A stretch of DNA of 21,115 bases, from NCBI GenBank assembly GCA_011763485.2, contig JAANSK020273046.1:1-21115 (forward strand). The letters run 5' to 3'. Position 1 is the stretch's first letter. Every line of letters starts with the position of its first letter. A model generated the notes under the pieces. The model saw only the letters and a program-made list of their open reading frames with translations, searched no databases and was not told the DNA's origin. The position numbers and the translations under genes are program-made. Of this stretch, positions 8,886 to 17,323 are shown one piece after another. Source of the stretch: Isoetes engelmannii (lineage: Eukaryota; Streptophyta; Lycopodiopsida; Isoetales; Isoetaceae).

Positions 8886-9214
8886 GGGTCATACTTTAGG
8901 GTACGCCCTTTTTAGGGTAGACAATGAAGGGTCAAGTCATGGGGTTTTGCCATGTGGCAGTTAAAATATATTCACATATTAGGAATATGTGCAATATATA
9001 TGGGCTAGGGTTTGCGCCCCTATGGGCACCTTATACAACTCTTATTATACATGTCATTACGTACGACATGTACTAGTGACATGGACAAATAATATATGTA
9101 TTTATATCATATAGTATCGTGGAACGTCACAGATTAGGGTTGCCCTTAAGGCTAAATTTGTGTAAGCATAAGTTAGAAGGTTGGGCGAATCTTAGATTTA
9201 TAAGATTTGTTATA

Positions 9215-9277
9215 TTGGCGAATGTTTTCTAGACATGAATGTTTTTTTGTAAAAATCTAGACGAATCATTTCGCCAA
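9215..9277. repeat. imperfect inverted repeat, GGCGAA ends
   Basis: TTGGCGAATG...CTAGA (9215-9233) pairs with TCTAGACGAATCATTTCGCCAA (about 9256-9277) with a few bulges, giving a foldback of about 63 bases. It could be a small foldback transposon remnant or part of a longer repeat, since GGCGAA recurs around it. Confidence 0.45.
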
Positions 9278-9280
9278 GCT

Positions 9281-9311
9281 TTAAGTGTTTTTTTTTTTTT
9301 TTTTCACTTAA
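9281..9311. repeat. T17 run with inverted 7-bp flanks
   Basis: TTAAGTG, then 17 T, then CACTTAA: the flanks are perfect inverse copies on either side of the homopolymer. Confidence 0.6.
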
Positions 9312-10726
9312 ATTTTTTGTAAGGAAATTTTATTTACCCATAGCTAGCCAAGCGTATGAACACACTATAACTATAGTTGCATGATGCAATACCACAATTG
9401 AACCTTTGCAAATGAGAATGTGACTTTATTGTTGTAGATAAAACCAATCTATTCATAGATTCTGTAAAAAGAAAAAATTAATTGTGCAAACCAAAGTGGT
9501 GGCAGACAAATCCTCATCAATGTATCCTTAGACGTTTGAGTTGCATTATAATAGCCACAAAAGTAGCTCTTAAAATTATCACATGTACCTGTATAGATAT
9601 GGTGAGTAGATCAGGTTATGGAATAAACTCTTAGACGATTCCTTGCGAATCTTTTAGGAGAGTAGAAGATAAGGCGAATCCATGGTTGTGTCGCTTAGTA
9701 GATTTGGCGAATTTTCAGGTGGAGCCAGATTTGTTTGTAGAAAAGTAGGCTAATCTTATTTTTTCATCTCTAACGGGCCCTACTAAACCGTAGTGTCATA
9801 ATTCTCAATATCTTTAAAGAAATAGCCTTTTGGCGAAGTTCCTTAAGGGCTACCCTGCAGGTTATGTGCAAGGTTTTCTGTCTAGTTTCTTCGTCGACAT
9901 GATCGATGGTGTTCTTATCTTTATGTATGCAGTACAAATGGTTAGATCTTCATTTATAGTGGCAATTATCTCGACCTTTGGAGTTCTCCAACTTTTCCCC
10001 CTCTTGTCCTCCGTCTCCACCTTGACCTCGACCGCGACCACAACCTCAGCCTTAACTTAGATTACTTTCTCTTCTTGGCATAATGTTTTTGCAAAGTTAG
10101 AATTCCACGCTCTAGAGAATTTCTAGGCATTATTTCTATCTATGTTATCATGATTATCATGTTGTAAAGTATGTAGCCTAGGCATCTTTTATGTTAGTTA
10201 TTTAGAATAGGGCTTCAAGCTTTATCCCCAAAATATCCCTAGTCATTTTCCTAAGTGAGTTATCTTACATGGTAATTGCCTAGGTGAGATATTTTGTTTA
10301 GCATCATTATATGCATCTTACTTTTTTACCCCCTTTTTTTGTTGAAGGATGTCAGACTTTATTGAATGCATCTTAATTTTTGTAGTTCACCTCCCCGCTT
10401 CCCTTTATCCTCATTGACTTATACTTCATGCGTCTCCATGTCGATATCCATTATTGTTTTTTTTTTCGTTTCCTTTTTTCCTTCTCCATGTCCGTCGCTC
10501 CAAGTCCGGCGGACCCTGCCCTTTTAACCATGTATGTCACTCCTCGATCTTCCGCAGCAAATGCAGTGGTCTCATCACTTGGGATTGGAGAACGAAATCC
10601 TCTTATTATCGGGCGGTGTTTTGGTGTACGTACATCACAAGTCTGTGTCACGAGAATGTATTAATATGCAAAAAAATCATAACGAGGGCACAATATGTTC
10701 ATTTGTTACATACTATAACAATGAAA

Positions 10727-10739
10727 CATTTGATTTTTT
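10727..10739. repeat. left target-site duplication of the LINE
   Basis: CATTTGATTTTTT here is repeated exactly at 13242-13254 on the other side of the LINE. The left copy merges with the LINE poly(A) tail (T run to 10747), so its inner edge is ambiguous by a few T. Confidence 0.85.
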
Positions 10740-13241
10740 TTTTTTTTGAAGAACTTAATCTCAATATATTAAAAGAATGGCAATGATACAAAATAAATAA
10801 GTGGAGAGGAAAGTGAACTGCCCCACAGAGACAGTGATGCCCCACCACTCCATCATCTCAACTACTGTTGTACGAAGTGGCCTTCATCATTCACAACACC
10901 CAGGAAGTCCCACCAGATGGCAAACTTCCGCTCTGCCAGGCTCAGAAACACCAAGAAACTCTGGAATAATTTATACCGAAGCCGGGGGACCAGGGAGGCC
11001 GAAGGCTGCTGGATCCCCTGAAAAATCCACAACCGCCGCCGCTTCCAGATAAGCCATACCAGTCAGGCCACACATAAATGCAAGGCATGCTTCCTCGCAA
11101 GAGGCCAAGCACTTGGATATAAATGTAACAGCAATTGTTGGCTAGTCAGCCGAACTTGGAACCGAGCCTGAACCCAGTCCCAGGCCGGCTGCAAATGGGG
11201 GCGGAGGACCAAGCAATGCTCCACCGTCTCTAAATGAAAACCACAACAGGGGCACAAAGGACTCACCCCTGGCCTGAACCTGCTCACCAGGGCGTTCACC
11301 CTGATACAACGGTGCACTACCCACCACAGCAGCACCCGAACCTTCGGAGAGGGAAGGGGACTCCACGTCCAAACCCAGACCGAGCGCCAGCTGGAGCTCG
11401 GAAGCTGCAGAGACCACTTGCCAGATGGAGGCAAAGTGTCGTGAATCACTAGCGCACAGTAGGAAGACTGCACAAAGCATGTAGCCTCAACGTCAGGATG
11501 AACCTTCCAAACCTGCACAACCACATCATCATGCAGCAATAAAGGTATGTGCAACGGAATGCTACCGGCCACCTGCTCCCAAATGACTCGGTCAATGACC
11601 CTCAGGTGGAAACGGGCTCGGAAGAACTCCCATGATGCTACCTGGCCTTCCCAATATCAATCTTCTAGGATGAGCACACCAGCCCGCCTCCAATGGGCCT
11701 ACGTCCGGGCGTGCACAGTGGCGGCCAGAGGCAAGTGCATCGGAGGCAAGGGGACCCACAAGAAAGGCGAGGAGTGATGATACACTGCAGCATAATCCAG
11801 TTGGAACAGCACCCACACATGATCCTAAGCCCGCAACACCCCGGTGAGAAAAGGGGATGTATGCAGAAAAGGCCTTAGCCCATACAGCAATGCCCATGGC
11901 AACTCCACATGGACAGAGGGCTTCCCAAACTCCACACAATGGCGAAAAGACTGTAACAACAACACTGCACCAGGAGAAGATGCTCCATCCTGCAGAATAC
12001 TCCACACAAACTTGGAGACCAACACCTTGCTGTGCAAAGCTAAATCCAAGATGGCCAAACCTCCGTCCTCCCGGGGGCGGAGACACTTCCACCACGCCAC
12101 CTTAACCACTGCCCCCTCATCATCCCTGCCCCATACAAAGTTTCGGATCATCCTATCCAATGCCTACATCTTTCCCTCAGGGGCTTATGGAGATATCCCC
12201 ACCAAAAAGAATACCCAGCAGCTTCGTACGTGCATTGCCTGGGAGCACCTTCCATGGGAAAAGGGCTAGACAAGGAGGAGGCGGAGTCAACAAGGCCCAT
12301 AAAACAGAGCACTTGCCCCAATTCAAGAGAATGCCCGATGCCAAAGAGAAGGTGTCGAGCAGACCCTTGACATTCCGCAAATTCCTTTCCTCTGCCACCA
12401 AAAAGAGGAAGGTGTCATCAGCAAACTGGTTGATAATCTGTTGGCTACCATCCTGCATCTGGAGCCCGTCCACCACGCCCTCCTCCACGGCAACCAGAAG
12501 CAACTGGGATAGGGCCTCTGCTACAATCGTAAACAAGAACGGTGCTAGAGGGCACCCCTGACGCGCCCCTCTGCCCAATGAGAAGAAAGCCGAGGGCTCA
12601 CCCTGGCACACCACTGTAGCTTGAGCCGACCTGTGCAACTTCATAACAGTCTCTGTAAACCGGGAGCCACAACCCAATGCTAACACCATGGCAGACAAAA
12701 ACTCCTAGTGAATACTGTCATAAGCTTTGGCAAAATCTAGCTTCAGGTATGCAGTGCCTTGGCCTGTTCTCCTGGCCCAACACAGACCCTCATAAGCCGC
12801 CGCCACATTCGTCAAAATGTTTCTCTCGGGAATGAACCCAGACTGAACCCTGCTAATGGCGGAGGACAATATCGGCTTCAGCTTCTCTGCCAGGGCTTTC
12901 GCAATGATCTTATATATAGAAGACAATAGGGAAATAGGCCTCCAATCACTAATTGTGGAAGGCTGCTTCACCTTCGGGATGAGGGTAATGCCTGCGGTAT
13001 TCAGGATCCGATCAAGCTGTGAGGACTGCAGCAACTCAAGATATACCTGGTATACCAACTCACCGGCCCACTCCCAATAAGTCTGGAAGAACTCAACAGG
13101 AATGCCATCCAGCCCTGGACACTTATCCTTGGCCATACTCATGCATGCCTCTGCAAGATCCTCTCTTGAGAGCTGCTGCTCCAGACTGTCACACTGATGA
13201 GGCGAAATGGAAGGCTTGACCACCGCCAAAACCAACTCCTG
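10740..13241 (-). mobile_element. 5'-truncated L1-type LINE retrotransposon
   Basis: The insertion is 2,502 bases on the minus strand, flanked by the exact 13-bp duplication CATTTGATTTTTT. Its 3' end (left side) is a poly(A) tail, T run 10734-10747 on the plus strand, preceded by a 3' UTR of about 114 bases (10748-10861). Coding sequence is ORF2 from just before the RT domain to the C terminus; ORF1, the endonuclease and the 5' UTR are missing, as is usual for target-primed insertions. The intact duplication suggests a modest age, while stops and one deletion show later decay. L1-like plant LINE by RT and zf-RVT features. Confidence 0.9.
10862..13241 (-). pseudogene. LINE ORF2: reverse transcriptase plus zf-RVT, broken
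   Basis: Frame from 13241 leftward: DKCPGLDGIPVEFFQTYW, ITLIPKVKQPSTISDWRPIS, SGFIPERNILTNV and LKLDFAKAYDSIH (RT block A), TAG at 12705-12707, then RGARQGCPLAPFLF (block B) and QFADDTFLFL (catalytic FADD). The frame ends at 12177 and resumes in another frame at about 12160 (MIRNFVWGR), with the intervening RT-to-linker part missing. The resumed frame continues to 10862 and is broken by TAG at 11825 and 11699 and TGA at 11657 and 11063. At 11330-11140 it has the zf-RVT domain (PKVRVLLWWVVHRC, CPCCGFHLETVEHC). The terminal TAG is at 10862-10864. The apparent start ATG at 13244-13242 is supplied by the target-site duplication. Plus-strand frames here are shadows. Confidence 0.9.
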
Positions 13242-13254
13242 CATTTGATTTTTT
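13242..13254. repeat. right target-site duplication of the LINE
   Basis: CATTTGATTTTTT, identical to 10727-10739. It directly abuts the truncated 5' end of the LINE. Confidence 0.85.
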
Positions 13255-13848
13255 AATTCCTTATTGCATTTTTACACAAGTTTGATGTTAATAAGAGGTT
13301 CTTGTTATCCACTTTGGAGCAGCATCTTATGAGTGTTGGGTGCTTTAAAGCTAGCTGTAGTGCCGCAAATCACAAAAGAAGAATAAGAAAATAATATATG
13401 CAAAGGATGAATTGTGTCAAACTCTCCAATCATGGGATAGAGCCTAAGTATAACGAGGAGATGCTCAATATATAGCATAGATTCTTTGATCATTTTTTTG
13501 GATCAACAATCTACATGCTAATCTAGACATGCCACATTAGACTTTCCATTCAATTCAATTCTACACACGTGCCATATGCATATGTTAATCGTTATCTCAA
13601 AATGCAATACCTTAATACTTTCTCATGATAGCTAATTTGAAGAGAATTTTCCAACACATATATTAACTTACTATGATCATTCTAATTTAATAGAGCATCT
13701 ATAAAACTCATGTGTCATCTAAATGACATATTTCTACATTTATTCAATACGATTTTCAATATAAAGTCTGCAATTGAATCATTATAACTTGATAATATAC
13801 ATGGACAAATCAATATGGCCAAGCACCTTTATGACAAATGTGAAGGAT
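13255..13848. other. AT-rich spacer
   Basis: Nothing recognisable as a gene. Several ATG-rich short frames occur on both strands at chance level. Confidence 0.4.
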
Positions 13849-14142
13849 CTAAGAGATTCGTTGTTCTCGTATGCTAATCTTCCTCTTTGCATGAATTTTA
13901 GGGCTCTGATCTTTTACGGTATTGCTGTCTGGATTGGGAGTGGCAGAAGGCACGGGATTTTTAGGCAACATTGGAATAAAGGTCTTGTCGGAAGAAATAG
14001 ACACTTGTGCATGTTGCTTTTGGCAAGGATATTTACTTCTACTTATGCCATAATTTTTGCTAGATATGAATGCGCTTGACTTGCCTTGTATTATTAGAAA
14101 ATGGTAGACAAAAATGTAAATCATAAAAATCTTAAGGGGCAT
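13849..14142 (-). CDS. candidate small secreted peptide precursor (97 aa)
   Basis: I do not recognise a family with certainty. The minus-strand frame is open from 14283, but Met48 (base 14142) gives a 97-residue protein that begins like a signal peptide: MPLKIFMIYIFVYHFLIIQG then KSSA, a plausible cleavage site near residues 22-24. The mature part is hydrophilic, Ser/Lys-rich, with one Cys. Near its centre is FIPMLPKNPVPSATPNPDSN, which shares the spacing L-P-K, P-V/I-P and a final N with the EPIP motif of IDA-like signalling peptides, though it lacks the double Pro and the basic-His end. The C terminus is basic (KRKISIREQRIS). No intron, poly(A) signal or promoter is evident. An overlapping plus-strand frame (13774-14079) has no such features. 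It may be chance. Confidence 0.25.
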   Translation of the reverse strand: MPLKIFMIYIFVYHFLIIQGKSSAFISSKNYGISRSKYPCQKQHAQVSISSDKTFIPMLPKNPVPSATPNPDSNTVKDQSPKIHAKRKISIREQRIS

Positions 14143-15240
14143 GCCTTCCATTATCAATATCATAACTATACTAATTAGAATAATGCTCGTTATTGTATCA
14201 TATGACACAATAGAATAGAAAGCTCTCATATCAAATCTTCCAATTTTTATTTGCGCCCATGAAATAGAACGAAAAAGAAACAACCTGTATATATTTTCCT
14301 GTTAAGATGAATGGAGTAATTGAGCAGGAAATAAATATCAAATATACAAAATGTCAAATTTGTAGTGTCTTATTTTGCTCTTAATTTCTTTCTTTGGCCA
14401 ACAAAATGAGTGGACATGGTAAAATGGCTTTGGCCAATTAGTTGGCTGGTTGTTGTGACCCATGTCACACGTGTGGTTGCCCCAACATTGTACCTCTTGC
14501 AAGCACATTTTCTCTCCTCGAGTTGAATGCTATGTTAGGTTCGAGATCCCTTATCATGCAAATTCGCTATTCCTTTTTAGGATTAGCATGTACCTCCTTT
14601 GATGACAACTAATGCTTTTGATACATGAATAGAAAAAGTTTCACTTTAAATGATATAGGGGCACATTCTAAAATCCATAAGAAAATTAGCAGTAAGCAAG
14701 CTTGGGGCAAATGTTGCAGGTTGAATGACGTAGATAGTGGTGAGTATTTTGAAAAAAAGAAAAAATGTCGGGACCATTTTGCCTGACAACAATAACACAT
14801 GTTTCAACTGACTTGACTAGAATACATTGTTGCGTGTTGAAATATATAGAGCCATTGTTGAGATTCTGTTGTTTAGCACATAGTCTAGTTATGAATTAGA
14901 ACAAACGACTTTCTTTGAGTGCTTTGAGTTTCACGAGTAAACTTACGTGAATCTTTTCTAGCCCATTATGCAATTTACTCATTAGATGCCGACAATTTCC
15001 AATCAAGATTTCGTTTTGATAAAGTCTTCCTCAGTTCAACTAACCATTGAGGTAGAAATTGATAAGAAAACTAAGAACATCTAATTTGAGCACTGACGAA
15101 CTGAGGCTACTTCAATTGACTACACAAGACATATGAATATTTGAGCTGAAATTGCAACAATTGCGCTATGATAAGCTTTATGATTAACAAGTTCTTGGTC
15201 GTACAATTATTTCCATGATAGACATGAAAAATCTTCAATT
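14143..15240. other. AT-rich spacer
   Basis: No gene seen. A B-box-like GGTTCGAGATCC lies near 14538-14549 but has no matching A box at tRNA or SINE distance. Frames in the region are short and of biased AT composition. Confidence 0.4.
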
Positions 15241-15300
15241 ATGCATCTAGATGACTGTAAATCTAGAGTTGATGCTTTATACAATACCCTTCCCATTTGT

Positions 15301-15760
15301 GCACTAGCATAGATGTTCAAGGTAAGGAAAACAACATCCATGTTTTGGCAAGGAGCAATTAATCAAATAAAGCCTGAAAAAGTCAAAGGATGTAACATTA
15401 TAGGAGATATAGCGGAGTAGGTGCATTCACCAAAAGGGGGGGGGGCTATAGAGAATGGGTTGCAAACTCACATTCTAGTTGGAAGTGCCATTGTTGACAT
15501 GTAAAACAAATGGAGGTGTTTAGTCGAGGAACGTGAAGTTTTTGACATGCTACTGGATAGAGAAGCCCAATGGTTCTAGGATATGCTCACCTTGTGATGT
15601 AAGGATGTTAGAAACATGCAAGATGCTAGAATTGTGGTGGATGACATAACATATGGGTCGATCCCTGCTGTCATATTTAGATATGGGATGGTGAATGAAA
15701 GCACTTTTGTTTGAACATTAAGATAATGTCATGATGTTGGGTATCAATCACATGCCATAG
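15301..15760 (+). pseudogene. decayed PPR (pentatricopeptide repeat) gene fragment
   Basis: PPR proteins are organelle RNA-binding proteins. One plus-strand frame (codons at 15301, 15304 and so on) keeps repeat-like sequence for about 460 bases: QIKPEKVKGCNIIGDIAE, TAG, VHS, NGLQTHILVGSAIVDM, TAA in the usual Tyr position, then VEEREVFDMLLDREAQW, TAG, KDVRNMQDARIVVDD and RYGMVNEST. The patterns HxLVGSAxVDM and EVFDMLLDR are diagnostic of plant PLS-type PPR arrays. Stops at 15418, 15502, 15577, 15595, 15712 and 15724 kill it. A run of ten G at 15436-15445 lies inside the frame. No start, DYW domain or parent gene is in the window. Confidence 0.65.
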
Positions 15761-16241
15761 TAGATCTTCGCCCCGAAAGCATTTCAATAAAGTACAAAAT
15801 ATAACTAAGCTACTCCTCTACAACCTCGTGCCTGTCTATGTGACATGAAATGTCCACTTTCCTACTAGTAACATATATTGCAACGTGAAGATCCTTGACA
15901 TTGCTATTCCATGCAAGACAATCTTCAACATCTGACATATATGCTGCAATGATTGCACTCCATAATCCAATATTCTTAGCACAAAACCCTGGCTCACAAC
16001 CATGGCTCACCAAGATGATTTTGTTTCTAAAATAGCTACTACTATAGCCAATCCTAACCTTTTACTGCCTCCTAAGATAACACCTGTCAATAGCATTTCT
16101 TAAGTGAACAGTTGCTAGATTAATCAATTTAAAGTAGATTCACACATATCCATCACACATGAACTCATCTCTGTGGGTTCTTCTTGCAAAATTTTGCATT
16201 GCCTTTGACCTCAAGAATCGCCCTACGTAAGTGCAAGGCAG
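15761..16241. other. spacer; one unassigned minus frame
   Basis: A 67-codon minus-strand frame (15810-16013, MVSHGCEPGFCAKNIGLWSA...) reads fairly protein-like, and GLWSAIIAAYMS recalls a PPR repeat, but the rest does not fit and the strand is opposite to the PPR relic. I do not call it a gene. Otherwise nothing is recognised. Confidence 0.35.
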
Positions 16242-16319
16242 AAGAAAAGAAAAGAAAAGAAAAGAAAAGAAAAGAAAAGAATAGAATAGAATAGAATAGA
16301 ATAGAATATAATAGAATAG
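16242..16319. repeat. pentanucleotide microsatellite (AAAAG)n then (AATAG)n
   Basis: About eight AAAAG units change near 16280 to about eight AATAG units with one TATAATAG interruption. The array touches the retroelement tail at 16322, so it probably grew from the A-rich tail of that element. Confidence 0.9.
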
Positions 16320-16321
16320 AC

Positions 16322-16360
16322 TTTTTTAATGTCCACGAAGACCAAGAGGTCATGGGAACC
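16322..16360 (-). mobile_element. 3'-terminal tail of a short retroelement, degenerate
   Basis: Minus strand: CCCATGACCTCTTGGTCTTC, then GTGGACATTAAAAAAG, continuing into the T/A/C microsatellite. It matches the tails at 1076-1114 and 21081-21115 with scattered, mostly transition differences. Confidence 0.4.
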
Positions 16361-16500
16361 ATATAATGGGCTAGTACAACCATTACTACTAGGATTAAAA
16401 GATTCCTGCCTCGAAAAGTTTTCAATGGAAAAATTGCAGTAAACTTGTTAACATTGGCTGCGGGTCAATGTTATACAAATTTCCAGAAGTAGGATCACCT

Positions 16501-16800
16501 TCAAGGAGTCATAGGTCTGATATCACGGGAAACAGCACGGAGCAGAACATGAAAAACACAAACAGCTGCTCCCACAACAATGGCCACGACCACAACTATG
16601 AGCACGGGCATGAACACGAATGGCGCCACGAAAGAAACAACGGCGGCCACCACGAAAGATCCCATGGGCAAGTACAAATATTTCGTCATCATTTCGCCTA
16701 GTGGGATCCCGAATTTTGCTGGTACAAATCCTTCAAGTACAACCCTCTGAGCATCTTCAAGTATAGGATGTGCACCATCATGAGGCGACAGTCCTGCCTT
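16501..16800 (-). CDS. unidentified hydrophobic protein, possible 3' exon
   Basis: An open minus-strand frame of 99 codons and a stop begins exactly after a good splice acceptor (TGCTCTTTATAG|AAGG at 16801-16802), so it could be a last exon. The first 37 residues are soluble (GAHPILEDAQRVVLEGFVPA, FGIPLGEMM). Then about 50 residues are strongly hydrophobic with central prolines (YLYLPMGSFVVAAVV, PFVFMPVLIVVVV), as in a membrane hairpin or two helices, followed by a basic end. In the same frame upstream, 16917-16843 encodes a 25-residue ATG-started piece, but it is too close to act as an exon to this acceptor. The opposite strand reads as a His-rich frame (16468-16701), probably a shadow of Val/Ala codons. 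Family unknown. Confidence 0.28.
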   Translation of the reverse strand, partial: KAGLSPHDGAHPILEDAQRVVLEGFVPAKFGIPLGEMMTKYLYLPMGSFVVAAVVSFVAPFVFMPVLIVVVVAIVVGAAVCVFHVLLRAVSRDIRPMTP

Positions 16801-16802
16801 CT

Positions 16803-17323
16803 ATAAAGAGCAAAATTTTAGAGGACAAGTCTAACGACATTAATCTAGATGATCTATTAGTTGTGCATTCTCATGCATAGCCATAGCTTCATTTGTGACC
16901 TCGGCGTTTTGGGTCATAGATAACGTGCGCGATTAGTTTGTGTTTGATTTCCAACTATATGGTCCTAAAAACTTCTTATTCACGTGGTTGGAATGATGAT
17001 TATTGATAAATATTTGTTGGGGGGTCCATAAAGTATGATCCTATAGGTTATGCATATTGTTGATCAATGCATGATATTAACATATAGATTTTTAATGTCT
17101 CTAGAAGACTGAGACCGCTTTGCATGGCCTAGGTAAAAGTTCGTTCAAACCACGAAGGTAACAACCTTTATTTAACATTAAAATGAAAAAATAAAATCTA
17201 GGAACTTTAGAGTATGAAGATTGTTACGCTAATAAATGTTGCATGCACATAATTTTCTTGATCTTCTTGTTCTTGAGGTTCTACTAAAGACAAGCAATTG
17301 CAAGTGTCAATGATAAGGAAGAA
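16803..17323. other. spacer upstream of the proline-rich gene
   Basis: AT-rich, with a degenerate retroelement tail at 17089-17132. The promoter of the proline-rich gene should lie in the last 200 bases, but no clear TATA box stands out. A short A-rich leader precedes the ATG at 17324. Confidence 0.35.
17089..17132 (-). mobile_element. very degenerate retroelement tail
   Basis: Minus strand: AGGCCATGCAAAGCGGTCTC then AGACATTAAAAA. It keeps the AGGCC, GGTCTC and GACATTAAAAA order of the better copies but is too divergent to be sure. Confidence 0.25.

Larger units (their letters stand above)
8886..10726. other. AT-rich spacer without a recognised gene
   Basis: Mostly AT-rich. GGCGAA-type strings recur between about 9183 and 9836, some in inverted orientation. 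The frame at 9830-10060 is hydrophobic and ends in Ser/Thr repeats; its minus strand reads as Gly/Arg-rich (GRGRGQGGDGGQ), vaguely like a gag spacer, but no zinc knuckle follows. At about 10334-10370 the minus strand ends in CATCCTTCAAC and poly(A), much like the LINE 3' end at 10748, and may be a very short LINE copy. Confidence 0.4.

Noticed and set aside
9830-10060. Hydrophobic 76-codon plus frame
   Set aside because: No ATG context, signal or homology; the Thr/Ser end is a simple-repeat effect.
11592-12095. 167-codon minus frame over the LINE
   Set aside because: It is a different frame from the one with LINE homology; composition (Gly/Cys/Val-rich) is that of a shadow.
11844-12561. Plus-strand open frames opposite the LINE
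   Set aside because: They lie antisense to GC-rich LINE coding sequence and have no features of their own.
14530-14552. tRNA or SINE B box (GGTTCGAGATCC)
   Set aside because: One base too long for the consensus, no A box at the right distance and no clover-leaf.
16468-16701. His-rich plus-strand protein
   Set aside because: Mirrors Val/Ala-rich codons of the minus frame, and no signal or metal-binding family is evident; kept only as an alternative.
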